From assembly GCA_902555065.1 (NCBI GenBank), contig CACDQQ010000002.1, forward strand, positions 62,001 to 126,000: a stretch of DNA of 64,000 nucleotides, written 5' to 3'. The position numbers and the translations under genes are program-made. Position 1 is the stretch's first letter. Every line of letters begins with the position of its first letter. The notes beneath the pieces were generated by a model. That model was not told the DNA's origin. It saw nothing but the letters and a program-made list of their open reading frames with translations, and made no database searches. This document shows positions 9,739 through 20,379 of the stretch, in pieces. Source of the DNA: an uncultured Pelagibacteraceae bacterium. Its GTDB lineage: Bacteria > Pseudomonadota > Alphaproteobacteria > Pelagibacterales > Pelagibacteraceae.

Positions 9739-10599
9739 ATGACAAAATCATTTCCTTTGCTCTTTATATTATTATGGTCATCGGCATTCATATCTGGAAA
9801 AGAAATTGTTCAAAATGCTTCTCCATTTGCAGCTTTAGCATTTAGATTTGGGATTGTAACAATTGGTTTTCTCGTATTTGCTTATTTCAGTAATGATAAA
9901 ATTTTTGGAAAATTAAAAAATATTATTGAAAGTCTTTCAACAGGTATTTTATTTCATGGGATTTATTTAGGTGGATGTTGGTATGCATTTTCAATTGGGA
10001 TGCCAGCTGCAATTGTAGCTTTAATAGTTACACTTCAACCAATTTTAACAAATATTTTATCTGGTCCAATTTTTGGAGAAAAAATATCTTGGAAACAGTG
10101 GGTGGGTATCAGTTTAGGTTTCATTGGTTCTGTCACTGTGTTAGGTATAGATTTTGGAAAAGAAATTCCTCCTTTAGGATTGTTAGCGACAGTCTTAGCT
10201 TTATTTGCAATAACAGCTGGAACATTGTGGCAAAAAAAATTGAGTGGAAATTTAGCTTTGTCAGTTAATAATGCGTATCAAGCAGTTGGTGGTTGCCTTT
10301 TTAATCTATTATTAATGTTTATATTTGAAAATGCTTACATAAATTTTACAACTAGTTTTATATTGGGTATGTCTCATCAAATTATATTAGTTTCATTTGG
10401 AGCTTTTACTATTCTTATGTTTTTAATCAAAAGGGGTACTGTGGGCAAAACTACTACTTTATTTTTTTTAGTACCTCCTACTTCAGCAGTGATGGCATGG
10501 ATATTTTTAAATGAACAATTAACATTTACTGACATAATTGGTTTTTTAATAACAACCGTTGGAGTATTTATAGCTACAAGGGATAAAAAAAATGGATAA
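9739..10599 (+). CDS. EamA/DMT family transporter
   Basis: Ten-TM-like DMT protein; LFILLWSSAFISGKEIVQNASPFAALAFRF. Confidence 0.88.
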   Translation: MTKSFPLLFILLWSSAFISGKEIVQNASPFAALAFRFGIVTIGFLVFAYFSNDKIFGKLKNIIESLSTGILFHGIYLGGCWYAFSIGMPAAIVALIVTLQPILTNILSGPIFGEKISWKQWVGISLGFIGSVTVLGIDFGKEIPPLGLLATVLALFAITAGTLWQKKLSGNLALSVNNAYQAVGGCLFNLLLMFIFENAYINFTTSFILGMSHQIILVSFGAFTILMFLIKRGTVGKTTTLFFLVPPTSAVMAWIFLNEQLTFTDIIGFLITTVGVFIATRDKKNG

Positions 10600-11509
10600 C
10601 AATTTTTTCAAAAAAATAAGAATTTTAGATGGTGGTATGGGTCAATTATTACTTGAAAAAGGAATGGTATCTATGGGGACTTTATGGTCTGCTAGCGCTT
10701 TATTGGATGAAAAATATCATCAAATGCTAGTTGATACTCATCTATCATATATCAACGCAGGCTCAGATGTTATAGTTACAAACACTTTTAGTTGTAGAAA
10801 ATTTAGATTAATAGAAAATAAAGTTGGTGATGAATTCAAAAAATTAAATGAAATTGCATGTAAACTTGCAATAAAAGCTAAAGATTTATCAAAGAAAAAT
10901 ATATTGGTAGCTGGATCAATTCCAAGCCAAAGAGACACTTATATAACTGATGATCGCGATATCAAATTAATAGAGGAAGATATGTTTGAACAAGCTAATA
11001 TTTTAAGTGAATTTACTGATTTTTTATACTTAGATGTTATTAGCAGCACTAATGAAGTTAAAGCCGCTCTTAATATATCTAAAAAATTAAACAAAAAAGT
11101 TTTAATTGGAATACATTTAAAAAAAAATGGTGACCTACCCTCGAAAGAAAAAATTGAACAATTAATTGAAATTATTCAAGATGAAAATACACTTGGTATA
11201 GTTTGTGCATGTGTTTCTCCAGAAATATCATTATCTGTATTGGATAAATTTTTAAATTGTAAAGTTCCATTTGGATTTAAAATAAATTTGTGGGGAGTTG
11301 ATGAACCAGGCCCAATACAGACATTTAATACAGCAAGACCTAATGAAATTGGAGTAAATCCTAATCAGTCTTTAGGAAAAAGAGATAATTTTGATGCAAA
11401 TGAATTTTATAATTTATCAAAAAAATTTATAGAAGGCGGGGCAACAATTTTAGGTGGATGTTGTGAGACAAAACCAGAGCATATTAGCTCCATATCTTCA
11501 CTTAAATAA
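10592..11509 (+). CDS. Homocysteine S-methyltransferase family protein
   Basis: RILDGGMGQLLLEKG, VIVTNTFSCRKFRL and the C-terminal zinc motif GGCCETKPEHI. Confidence 0.88.
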   Translation: MDNNFFKKIRILDGGMGQLLLEKGMVSMGTLWSASALLDEKYHQMLVDTHLSYINAGSDVIVTNTFSCRKFRLIENKVGDEFKKLNEIACKLAIKAKDLSKKNILVAGSIPSQRDTYITDDRDIKLIEEDMFEQANILSEFTDFLYLDVISSTNEVKAALNISKKLNKKVLIGIHLKKNGDLPSKEKIEQLIEIIQDENTLGIVCACVSPEISLSVLDKFLNCKVPFGFKINLWGVDEPGPIQTFNTARPNEIGVNPNQSLGKRDNFDANEFYNLSKKFIEGGATILGGCCETKPEHISSISSLK

Positions 11510-12389
11510 TAATTTTTGTATCAGCTTTTCTGACAAAATAAATTCCTACAACTACAGCTAATAAAGATATTAATACCTTGTAAGTTATTAATTCACTTAA
11601 AAATATATAGCCTAAAATAATTCCAAAGATTGGGATTAAGTATGAGACTTGAGATTGAAAAATTAAACCATTCTTTTTCAAAATTTTAAACCTTAAAAGC
11701 CACGCAACTCCTGTTGGCACTATACCAAGATAAATTACTGACATAGTTGAATTTAATGATGGAGTATTTTCCCAAGGAGTTTCTAATAAACACATCAAAG
11801 GAAATAAAATCAGAGTTGCCCATATTAATATTGATCCAGTAACGTTTTCATTTTTTTTCTTACTAATTTTAAGTGTTAAAACTCCACCTATTACATAACA
11901 TGTTGATCCTACTAAAATTAATATTGCTGAAAGAAAATTATTTTCATCGATTAAAATATTATCAGAAAATAAATAAACAATTCCTGCAAATCCTATTAAT
12001 ATTCCTATAGTTTTGGCAAAATTAAATTTTTCATTTTTTGTATAAAAGTGACCTAATATGGTAGAGCTCAAAGGAGTAGTGGACATCAAAATTGCTGCCA
12101 AATTACTTTGCACTGATTTTACCCCGTAAGCAATTAAAAAGAATGGTATAACTAAATTGATTAGTCCTATTAACATGAACCAATGCCAATCTTTTGAAAA
12201 TGCTTCAATTACAATTTTTTTATAAAAACATAAAATTAATACTGGTATAGATCCAAAAAATACTCTCAAAAAAGCAATTGTCATTGGACCGAACGATTCT
12301 GTTGCAATTTTTATATTAAAAAAAGCAGATGCCCAAATTATTGATAGTAATGTTAATAAAATATAATCTGTTAAATTAGCTTGCTTCAT
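11502..12389 (-). CDS. EamA/DMT family transporter
   Basis: LLTLLSIIWASAFFNIKIATESFGPMTIAFLRV and multiple TM segments. Confidence 0.88.
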   Translation of the reverse strand: MKQANLTDYILLTLLSIIWASAFFNIKIATESFGPMTIAFLRVFFGSIPVLILCFYKKIVIEAFSKDWHWFMLIGLINLVIPFFLIAYGVKSVQSNLAAILMSTTPLSSTILGHFYTKNEKFNFAKTIGILIGFAGIVYLFSDNILIDENNFLSAILILVGSTCYVIGGVLTLKISKKKNENVTGSILIWATLILFPLMCLLETPWENTPSLNSTMSVIYLGIVPTGVAWLLRFKILKKNGLIFQSQVSYLIPIFGIILGYIFLSELITYKVLISLLAVVVGIYFVRKADTKIII

Positions 12390-12871
12390 TCTGTAATATC
12401 TTTCACAACACCTTTTGTAATATGAATTAATTTTTCATAATTGATTTTAAAAATTACATTAGGATGTCCAGCTGCAGCAAAAATATCTTTAAACCTACTC
12501 AAAGAGTTATCTACAAATATTGGAATATTATTTATATGACCTACAGGAGATACACCTCCAATTGTATATCCTGTTTGAGACTTAACCTCATCAGCAGAAG
12601 CCATTCTTACATTCTTTTTTTCAGAAATTTTTTTTAATTTATTTAACGAACATCTTTTGTCACCAGAAACTAAACAAAGTAGAAAATCATTTTCTATCTT
12701 AATAAGCAGACTTTTAACAATTGCTCCTACTTCACAATTTAATGAATTTGCTGCATCCAATGCTGTTTTTGCTGAGTTTTGTAATTCAACAACTGATAGA
12801 TTTTCGTCAAACTCTTTAAGACACTTCTCAGCTCTTTTAACTGGTTCTTTATTTAATAAAGTCATATTCAA
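12386..12871 (-). CDS. YbaK/EbsC-type aminoacyl-tRNA deacylase
   Basis: EVGAIVKSLLIKI, LCLVSGDKRCSLNKL and YTIGGVSPVGHINNIPIFVD. Confidence 0.85.
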   Translation of the reverse strand: MNMTLLNKEPVKRAEKCLKEFDENLSVVELQNSAKTALDAANSLNCEVGAIVKSLLIKIENDFLLCLVSGDKRCSLNKLKKISEKKNVRMASADEVKSQTGYTIGGVSPVGHINNIPIFVDNSLSRFKDIFAAAGHPNVIFKINYEKLIHITKGVVKDITE

Positions 12872-13010
12872 CTTATGATTGATTAAAAAGCACTGAAATT
12901 ATTAGCAAAATTATATGTTTAAATTGCATAGGTGATATCCTCATTATATGTATTCTTTATTATAACAATATTGGTAATTAACCCAGATATTTAATTCTAC
13001 AGGAGATAAT

Positions 13011-14417
13011 ATGAGCGCAAGCAAAGTTCTAAAAATGATGAAAGACAAGCAAATTGAGTTTGTCGATTTAAGATTTACAGACCCAAGAGGTAAATTACAG
13101 CACTTAACTATGGATGCATCGGTAGTCGATGGGGACATGTTAACCGACGGTGTATTTTTTGATGGATCATCTATTGCTGGTTGGAAAGCAATAAATGAAT
13201 CTGACATGATATTAAAACCAGATTTAAACAGACAAATCGTTGATCCATTCACATCTCATAATACTCTTGTTTTATTTTGCGATATTTTAGATGCAATTAA
13301 AAGAAATCCTTATGAAAGAGATCCAAGGGGAATAGCAAAGAAAGCTGAAGCTTATTTAAAGAAGACTGGTATAGGTGATAAAGCTTACTTTGGTCCAGAG
13401 CCAGAATTTTTTGTTTTTGATGATGTAAAAATAAAAAACGATATGAACGAAACAAGTTTTTCGATAGATAGTACAGAAGGACCATATAATTCTGGAAAAA
13501 GTTATGAAAATGGAAATATGGGTCATAGACCTGGAGTTAAAGGTGGATATTTTCCAGTCCCTCCAGTAGATAGTGCTCAGGATATAAGAGGTGAATATCT
13601 AAAAGGTTTAAGAGACGTGGGTATCACAGTTGAAAAACATCACCATGAAGTTGCTCCAAGTCAGCACGAACTTGGAATGCTTTTTGGTACGTTAGTTGAT
13701 CAAGCTGATAATGTTCAATTATACAAATATGTAGTTCAAATGGTTTCACATTCATTTGGTAAAACTGCTACGTTTATGCCTAAACCTGTAAAAGGTGATA
13801 ATGGATCAGGAATGCACGTTCACCAATCAGTTTGGAAAGGAAAAACTCCAGTTTTTTCTGGAAATAAATATTCAGGTTTGTCACAAACTGCGCTTTATTA
13901 TATTGGTGGAATACTTAAACATGCTAAGGCGATTAATGCGTTTTCAAATGCTACAACAAATAGTTATAAAAGATTAATTCCAGGTTTTGAAGCTCCGGTA
14001 TTACTTGCTTATTCTGCAAGAAACAGATCGGCATCTTGTCGAATTCCTATAACTCTAAGCAAAAAAGGAGCAAGATGTGAAATTAGATTCCCAGACGCAT
14101 CTGGTAATCCTTATTTAACATTTGCATCCATGTTAATGGCAGGAATTGATGGTATAAAAAATAAAATTGATCCAGGGAAATCTTTTGATAAAGATCTTTA
14201 CGCTTTATCAGAGAAGGAAGTTAAAAAAGTTCCAACTGTTTGCGGATCATTAAGAGAAGCAATGGAAAGTTTAGACAAAGATAGAAAGTTTTTAACTCAA
14301 GGTGGAGTTTTTACTGACGATCAAATTGATGCTTATATTGCTTTGAAATTTGAAGAGATACACAACTTTGAACATACACCTCATCCTATTGAGTTTGATA
14401 TGTACTATAGTTGTTAA
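13011..14417 (+). CDS. glnA: Glutamine synthetase, type I
   Basis: FFDGSSIAGWKAINESDM, GPEPEFFVFD, NGSGMHVHQSVW, NRSASCRIP; preceded by AGGAG. Confidence 0.98.
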   Translation: MSASKVLKMMKDKQIEFVDLRFTDPRGKLQHLTMDASVVDGDMLTDGVFFDGSSIAGWKAINESDMILKPDLNRQIVDPFTSHNTLVLFCDILDAIKRNPYERDPRGIAKKAEAYLKKTGIGDKAYFGPEPEFFVFDDVKIKNDMNETSFSIDSTEGPYNSGKSYENGNMGHRPGVKGGYFPVPPVDSAQDIRGEYLKGLRDVGITVEKHHHEVAPSQHELGMLFGTLVDQADNVQLYKYVVQMVSHSFGKTATFMPKPVKGDNGSGMHVHQSVWKGKTPVFSGNKYSGLSQTALYYIGGILKHAKAINAFSNATTNSYKRLIPGFEAPVLLAYSARNRSASCRIPITLSKKGARCEIRFPDASGNPYLTFASMLMAGIDGIKNKIDPGKSFDKDLYALSEKEVKKVPTVCGSLREAMESLDKDRKFLTQGGVFTDDQIDAYIALKFEEIHNFEHTPHPIEFDMYYSC

Positions 14418-14450
14418 ATAGCTTTTTTATTTTTTAGCTATTTTGTTTTT
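14416..14450. terminator. Stem-loop between convergent glnA and the 63-aa ORF
   Basis: AAATAGCT (14416-14423) pairs with AGCTATTT (14436-14443), followed by a T-rich stretch on the + strand. Confidence 0.65.
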
Positions 14451-14618
14451 TCCTAAACCTTTTTTAACCACGTAGTTGAGGGTGCCATATGCGCCCGCAT
14501 CTACTGGTTTAATTAAACTTCTGAATAAAGATTTTCTTTTTTGAGTTTTAACTTCAGAGTTAATTAGGTTTCTGTGCTCAAAAGTGTTCATATCAATGTT
14601 TCTATCATAGATATGCAA
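14427..14618 (-). CDS. Small basic uncharacterised protein (63 aa; 54 aa if starting at the internal Met)
   Basis: Same strand as and just downstream of the suf genes; not overlapped by another gene. Sequence MNTFEHRNLINSEVKTQKRKSLFRSLIKPVDAGAYGTLNYVVKKGLGKNKIAKK. Confidence 0.5.
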   Translation of the reverse strand: MHIYDRNIDMNTFEHRNLINSEVKTQKRKSLFRSLIKPVDAGAYGTLNYVVKKGLGKNKIAKK

Positions 14619-14650
14619 TTAACGCAATGCTGATATGCGTATATTAAATA

Positions 14651-14986
14651 CTATATTTTAAAGGACTCCCCACATCCACATCTCTCCGTTTCATTCGGGT
14701 TATTAAATACAAATTGTGAAGAAAATTTCTCTTTTTTAAAATCCATTTCTGTTCCAAGTAAATACATTACTGCTGCAGAATCTATAAATACTTTTACACC
14801 TTTATCTTCTATTACTTCGTCATTTGGGTTTGCTTCTTTTGTATACTCCATAACATAGGACATACCTGCGCAACCACCCGACTTAACACCAACTCTAACT
14901 CCTAAAGAGTCTTTTTCAGCATTAGACATGATTTCTTTTATTCTTTGAGCTGCGTTATCGCTTAATGTTATAATTTGTTTTGTCAT
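14651..14986 (-). CDS. sufA: Iron-sulfur cluster assembly accessory protein (HesB/IscA/SufA family)
   Basis: SGGCAGMSY and C-terminal CGCGESF cysteine motif. Confidence 0.92.
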   Translation of the reverse strand: MTKQIITLSDNAAQRIKEIMSNAEKDSLGVRVGVKSGGCAGMSYVMEYTKEANPNDEVIEDKGVKVFIDSAAVMYLLGTEMDFKKEKFSSQFVFNNPNETERCGCGESFKI

Positions 14987-15279
14987 AAATTTAATTCAAG
15001 TTTTGCAGCTTCAGACATCATTGATTTGTCCCATGGTGGTTCCCAGACTAAATCAAGATCTACTTTTGAAACTTCTTTAATTTCTAATATACTGTCTTTA
15101 ACTTCTTTAGGCAAACTTTCAGCTACTGGACAATTTGGTGTGGTTAAAGTCATTTTAACCTTAACTTCAGAATTATTAACAATAATATCGTATATCAATC
15201 CTAATTCATATATATTAACAGGTATCTCTGGATCATAAATTTTTTTTATTTCAGCAATTACTTTTTCTTTAAGATCCAT
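14983..15279 (-). CDS. sufT: SUF-system Fe-S assembly protein SufT (MIP18/DUF59 family)
   Basis: IYDPEIPVNIYELGLIYDI, TTPNCPVAESLP and LVWEPPWDKSMMSE. Confidence 0.92.
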   Translation of the reverse strand: MDLKEKVIAEIKKIYDPEIPVNIYELGLIYDIIVNNSEVKVKMTLTTPNCPVAESLPKEVKDSILEIKEVSKVDLDLVWEPPWDKSMMSEAAKLELNL

Positions 15280-15281
15280 TT

Positions 15282-15746
15282 TTATTCCTCTGTTTTTACA
15301 ATTTGATCAGAATTATCTAATGCTGATGTAAGAGTATGCCAAGATAAAGTTGCACACTTTACTCTCATAGGATATTGTTTAACACCTGATAAACTCATTA
15401 ATTTAGTTTTTTCGTCATCTTTTAAAATATTAGTTTCTAAAGAATCTTTTTCTTTTATCATTCCTAAAAAATCACTTACAATTTCTTTTACCTCTTTCTC
15501 TTCTTTGCCTCTAACCATATCAGTCATAATTGATGCTGATGCCATTGAAATAGCGCAGCCATGCCCTTCAAATGCAATGTCTTCAACTTTTTTATTTTCA
15601 TTTAATCTGAGATAAACATGAACGTTATCACCACATAAAGGATTATTTCCCTTTGCATCTTTATTATAATTGTCAAACTTTCCTAAATTCCTTGGATTTT
15701 TTCCATGGTCTAGTATTATCTCTTGATATAAATCTTTTAAGTCCAT
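15282..15746 (-). CDS. sufU: SUF-system NifU-like scaffold protein
   Basis: DLYQEIILDHGKNPRNLG, NPLCGDNVHVYL, GHGCAISMASASIM and VKCATLSWHTL. Confidence 0.94.
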   Translation of the reverse strand: MDLKDLYQEIILDHGKNPRNLGKFDNYNKDAKGNNPLCGDNVHVYLRLNENKKVEDIAFEGHGCAISMASASIMTDMVRGKEEKEVKEIVSDFLGMIKEKDSLETNILKDDEKTKLMSLSGVKQYPMRVKCATLSWHTLTSALDNSDQIVKTEE

Positions 15747-16963
15747 TATAAGTTAAAAATTTTTTTACATTTATTTATTGCTTCATCAAGCTTATCAATA
15801 TCGTCTTTAGTATTATAAACACCAAATGAAGCTCTAGCGGTTGCGGGTAAATTTAATTTATCATGTAATATTTGACAGCAGTGGTGTCCTGCTCTAATAG
15901 CTACTCCATCCTCATCAAGAATAGTTGCAATATCATGAGGATGAACATCTTCAATAGTAAATGAGATAACTCCACCCTTTTCTTTTGGATTTCCTATAAT
16001 ATTTACCGAATTATTTTTTCTTAACTTTTCTAATCCGTAGTCTAATAATTCTTTTTCATGTTTTTCGATATTTTGAATACCAATTTTTTCCATAAATTTT
16101 ATGGATTCATTAAAAGCTATAACTTGAGCTGTGGCCATTGTGCCAGCCTCGTATTTATTAGGTAATTCACCATAAGTAATGCCTTCTTTTTTAACTTCAT
16201 TTATCATTCCTCCTCCACCTTGATATGGCGGTAAATCTTCAAGCCATTTTTTTTTAGCATATAGGACACCTATTCCAGTTGGACCGTACATTTTATGTCC
16301 AGATATTGCATAGAAATCACAATCAATTTCTTGCATATCTAATTTTAAGTGTGGAGCTCCTTGGCAACCATCAATTAAAACAGGTATATTTTTGGAATGA
16401 GCTAATTGTACAATTTCTTTAATTGGTAATATTGCGCCTGTTACATTCGACAAGTGACTTACACTTATTATCTTTGTTTTTTTTGTAATTTTTTTTTCTA
16501 TAGCTTCTAATGTTACTTCGCCATCATCGTTAATTTCAGCAAATTCAATTTTTATATTTTTTGCTTTTCTTAGAAAATGCCAAGGCACATAATTTGAATG
16601 ATGTTCAAGTTCGGTCAATAATACCTCATCACCTTCAGACAAATACTTTTGACCAAAAGTATTTGCGACTAAATTAATTGCTTCTGTAGCACCTTTAGTA
16701 AATACGATTTCATCTTTATCTTTAGCATTAATATATTTTTGAACTGAAACTCTTGTTTGTTCATATAAATTAGTAGCAGCAACTGCCAAATAGTGAACAC
16801 TTCTACCTACATTAGAAAACTCTTTTGTATAAAAATCATAAATTCTATCTACAACAACTCTAGGTTTTTGAGATGAATTTGCACTATCTAAATATACTAA
16901 ATCATTATTTTGAATTTTGTCATCAAAAATTGGAAATTCTCTTTTTATATCATCTATTTTCAT
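15746..16963 (-). CDS. sufS: Cysteine desulfurase, SufS type
   Basis: YLDSANSSQKPRVV, SGHKMYGPTGIGVLY (PLP Lys), IRAGHHCCQIL. Confidence 0.96.
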   Translation of the reverse strand: MKIDDIKREFPIFDDKIQNNDLVYLDSANSSQKPRVVVDRIYDFYTKEFSNVGRSVHYLAVAATNLYEQTRVSVQKYINAKDKDEIVFTKGATEAINLVANTFGQKYLSEGDEVLLTELEHHSNYVPWHFLRKAKNIKIEFAEINDDGEVTLEAIEKKITKKTKIISVSHLSNVTGAILPIKEIVQLAHSKNIPVLIDGCQGAPHLKLDMQEIDCDFYAISGHKMYGPTGIGVLYAKKKWLEDLPPYQGGGGMINEVKKEGITYGELPNKYEAGTMATAQVIAFNESIKFMEKIGIQNIEKHEKELLDYGLEKLRKNNSVNIIGNPKEKGGVISFTIEDVHPHDIATILDEDGVAIRAGHHCCQILHDKLNLPATARASFGVYNTKDDIDKLDEAINKCKKIFNL

Positions 16964-18207
16964 TAATTTAATCCAATCGTATTTTTTAACAATTTTTTAA
17001 TTTCATCATCTGTAATCTTCTCAACAACATCTAAAAGAAAACCATTAATTAATAATTCTTTTGCAGTTGTTTGATTTAATCCCCTAGACATTAAATAAAA
17101 AATAGAATTCTCGTCTAAATTTCCTGATGCAGAACCATGTGAACATTTAACATCATCAGCATAAATTTCTAGTTCAGGCTTTGCATTAAATTCTGCTTGT
17201 TCATTTAAGAGCAGAGCTTTACTTAATTGATAACCATCTGTTTTTTGAGCTTTTGAATCCACATATATTTTTCCTTGATAGACAGACTTTGAACTATCAT
17301 TAATTACACTTTTTATTAACTGATAACTTTTTGTGTTTTCGTACAGGTGGTTAGTCTTGGTTCTTATTTCGTGATGTTTATTTTTAGACAATAGGTGTAC
17401 TCCATTAATAAATGCTGATGAATATTTGCCTTCAAGATTACAGTTGACTTCATTTTTTATATAATGTGAACCGGATGAAAATATAAATGTTTCAGAAATA
17501 CTATTTTCTTTTTGAATAATACTAGAATAATCATACTTAATATTTGTATTACTTTTTTTATCTATTTTATAATTCTTAAGAATTGAATTTTTACCAAGAT
17601 TAAAATTAAATAAATTGTTGATGAAATTCTTTTCTGAATTATCGTCAGAAAGATTAATAATTTTTATTGAGCTGTTTTCTTCTAGCTCAAAGTTTAATTG
17701 AAAATTAATATTAGTATTTCTCACTTTCTCATTTGTTATTTGATATATAATTAAAGGCTTTTTGAATAAATAATTTTTTTTAACTAAAATATTATGTATT
17801 TTATTAGAAAACGAATTATTTAGACTTAAAAGAGAATTATCGTCATTTGAGTTTTGGTTAAAATTATCTAGAGTCGATAAATTAATTTTATCTTTTTCTT
17901 CATAATCAAAACTCAATCGCTCAACTTTACCATTAACAATAACAATTTTATTATGCTCAATTTCCTTTATAAAAATATCGTCATTAATTTGATTTTCTAC
18001 ACTATAATCATTATAAAATGCTAGATCTCCAATATTTTTTTGAATTATCTGGTTTATATCTGAGAATTTCCAGTTTTCTAATTTTCTACTAGGAAATCCA
18101 TTTTTCAAAAAATTATCAAGAGCTTTTTTTTTCAATTTAATCTCTTGGTTTGAGAAATTAGAAGTACTTATAAATTTATCAAAATCTGTTTTTAATTTTT
18201 GTTCCAT
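16963..18207 (-). CDS. sufD: Fe-S cluster assembly protein SufD
   Basis: GKIYVDSKAQKTDGYQLSKALLL, ADDVKCSHGSASGNLDENSIFYLMSRGL. Confidence 0.93.
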   Translation of the reverse strand: MEQKLKTDFDKFISTSNFSNQEIKLKKKALDNFLKNGFPSRKLENWKFSDINQIIQKNIGDLAFYNDYSVENQINDDIFIKEIEHNKIVIVNGKVERLSFDYEEKDKINLSTLDNFNQNSNDDNSLLSLNNSFSNKIHNILVKKNYLFKKPLIIYQITNEKVRNTNINFQLNFELEENSSIKIINLSDDNSEKNFINNLFNFNLGKNSILKNYKIDKKSNTNIKYDYSSIIQKENSISETFIFSSGSHYIKNEVNCNLEGKYSSAFINGVHLLSKNKHHEIRTKTNHLYENTKSYQLIKSVINDSSKSVYQGKIYVDSKAQKTDGYQLSKALLLNEQAEFNAKPELEIYADDVKCSHGSASGNLDENSIFYLMSRGLNQTTAKELLINGFLLDVVEKITDDEIKKLLKNTIGLN

Positions 18208-18942
18208 TTAATTAAAATTTTCATATCCTTTTTTTTCTAACTCTAAAGCTAATTCTGCACCTCCTGATTTAATAATTTTTCCACCCATAAGAACATGCAC
18301 AAAATCAGGTTTTATATAATCAAGTAGTCTTTGATAGTGTGTTATTATAAGAAAGGAATTATTTTTTTTTCTTAAAGCATTAACTCCATTTGCAACTATT
18401 TTAAGAGCATCTATATCTAATCCAGAGTCAGTTTCGTCAAGTATAGATAATTTTGGATCTAAAATTGACATTTGTAAAATTTCATTTTTCTTTTTTTCAC
18501 CTCCAGAGAAACCAACATTTAATTGTCTATTTAATTTTTCTTCATCAAATTTTAGTTCTTTTGCTTTTTCTTTAACTAATTTTAAAAATTCTAATGCATC
18601 TAATTCTTTTTCACCTCTAGCTTTTCTAATTGAATTTAAGGATGTTTTTAAAAAAATATTTGTATTCACCCCAGGTATTTCCAACGGATATTGGAATGCC
18701 AAAAAAATACCTTCATGTGCTCTTTCTTCAGTTTCAAGATCAAACAAATTTTTATTTTCATATAATATTTCCCCTGATACTTCGTATCCCTTTTTACCTG
18801 ATAGAATATTTGACAAAGTGCTCTTTCCTGATCCATTAGGGCCCATTATTGCATGTACCTCACCTAGTTTTATCTCAAGATTAAAACCACTTAAGATGGA
18901 TTTTTCTTGAATTTTTGCATTTAAATTGTTTATTTTTAACAT
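18208..18942 (-). CDS. sufC: Fe-S cluster assembly ATPase SufC
   Basis: [43 protein letters not shown]. Confidence 0.97.
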   Translation of the reverse strand: MLKINNLNAKIQEKSILSGFNLEIKLGEVHAIMGPNGSGKSTLSNILSGKKGYEVSGEILYENKNLFDLETEERAHEGIFLAFQYPLEIPGVNTNIFLKTSLNSIRKARGEKELDALEFLKLVKEKAKELKFDEEKLNRQLNVGFSGGEKKKNEILQMSILDPKLSILDETDSGLDIDALKIVANGVNALRKKNNSFLIITHYQRLLDYIKPDFVHVLMGGKIIKSGGAELALELEKKGYENFN

Positions 18943-20379
18943 TTAACCAACACTTCCTTCTAAACTTATTCCAACTAGTTTTTGAGCTTCAACAGCAAAC
19001 TCCATAGGCAATTGTTGTAAAACCTCTTTACAAAAACCATTAACAATAAGTCCTACAGCTTCTTCTTGATTTAGTCCTCTTTGCTGACAATAATGAAGTT
19101 GATCTTCACTTATTTTTGATGTGGTCGCTTCATGAGCAATACTAGAATTTGAATTTTTATTCTTAATATAAGGTACTGTGTGTGCTCCACACTTGTTGCC
19201 CATTAGCAATGAATCACATTGAGTAAAATTTGTCGAATTAGCTGCATTTTTTGAAATATCTACCAAGCCTCTGTAAGTCATATCTGATTTACCTGCACTA
19301 ATACCTTTTGAAATAATTTTACTTTTTGTATTTTTTCCTAAATGAATCATCTTAGTTCCAGTGTCAGCTTTCTGATGATTATTTGTTATTGCGATTGAAT
19401 AAAATTCTCCAATTGAGTTATCACCTTTTAAAATACAACTTGGATATTTCCAAGTAATTGCAGAACCAGTTTCTACTTGTGTCCATGAAATTTTTGAATT
19501 TTTACCTTTACACAATCCTCTTTTAGTTACAAAATTATATATTCCTCCTTTTCCATCTTTATCTCCAGGATACCAATTTTGTACTGTAGAATATTTAATC
19601 TCTGCATCATCTAAAGCAATCAATTCTACGTTAGCAGCGTGTAACTGATTTTCATCTCTCATTGGTGCAGTGCATCCTTCTAAATAACTTACATAACTAC
19701 CTTTATCAGCAATGATTAAAGTTCTCTCGAACTGACCAGTGTCTGATGCATTAATTCTAAAATAAGTTGATAGTTCCATCGGACATTTTACATTTGGTGG
19801 TATGTAAACAAATGATCCATCAGTGAAAACTGCCGAGTTTAATGTAGCAAAGAAGTGATCGGTAATTGGTATAACTGAACCCAAATATTTTCTTACTAAA
19901 TCTGGATGTTTTTGTATTGCTTCAGAAATAGAGCAAAAAATAATTCCTTTTTCTGTTAAAGTATCTTTAAAAGTAGTAGCGACAGATACTGAGTCAAATA
20001 CTGCATCAACAGCAATACCGTTTAATCTCTTTTGTTCTTGAAGTGGTATTCCTAATTTTTTGTAAGTCTCAAGCAATTTTGGATCTAAATCTTCTAAATT
20101 TTTTGGCTTTTCTTTAAAACTTTTGGGAGCAGAATAATAATATAAGTCTTGATAATCAATTTTAGGGTATTTTGGCTTTTGCCAATCAGGTTCTTTTAAT
20201 ACTTTTAATCTTTCAAAAGCTTTCAATCTCCATTGAAGTAGCCAGTCTGGTTCTTTTTTTATATTTGATATAAATCTTATAACTTCTTCATTTAAACCTT
20301 TTGGGGCTTTAAAACTTTCAATATCTGTAGAAAAACCGTATTTATAATCTTTCAAATCTTCTATTTGTTTATCTCTCAT
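18943..20379 (-). CDS. sufB: Fe-S cluster assembly protein SufB
   Basis: [57 protein letters not shown]. Confidence 0.97.
   Translation of the reverse strand: MRDKQIEDLKDYKYGFSTDIESFKAPKGLNEEVIRFISNIKKEPDWLLQWRLKAFERLKVLKEPDWQKPKYPKIDYQDLYYYSAPKSFKEKPKNLEDLDPKLLETYKKLGIPLQEQKRLNGIAVDAVFDSVSVATTFKDTLTEKGIIFCSISEAIQKHPDLVRKYLGSVIPITDHFFATLNSAVFTDGSFVYIPPNVKCPMELSTYFRINASDTGQFERTLIIADKGSYVSYLEGCTAPMRDENQLHAANVELIALDDAEIKYSTVQNWYPGDKDGKGGIYNFVTKRGLCKGKNSKISWTQVETGSAITWKYPSCILKGDNSIGEFYSIAITNNHQKADTGTKMIHLGKNTKSKIISKGISAGKSDMTYRGLVDISKNAANSTNFTQCDSLLMGNKCGAHTVPYIKNKNSNSSIAHEATTSKISEDQLHYCQQRGLNQEEAVGLIVNGFCKEVLQQLPMEFAVEAQKLVGISLEGSVG

Noticed and set aside
9975-10268. 97-aa + strand ORF
   Set aside because: Out-of-frame shadow within the EamA transporter CDS.
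12657-12878. 73-aa + strand ORF
   Set aside because: Antisense of the YbaK gene with no independent support.
12872-13010. Possible glutamine riboswitch upstream of glnA
   Set aside because: No recognisable conserved core of known glutamine-binding RNA motifs; only an ordinary AGGAG ribosome-binding site was found.
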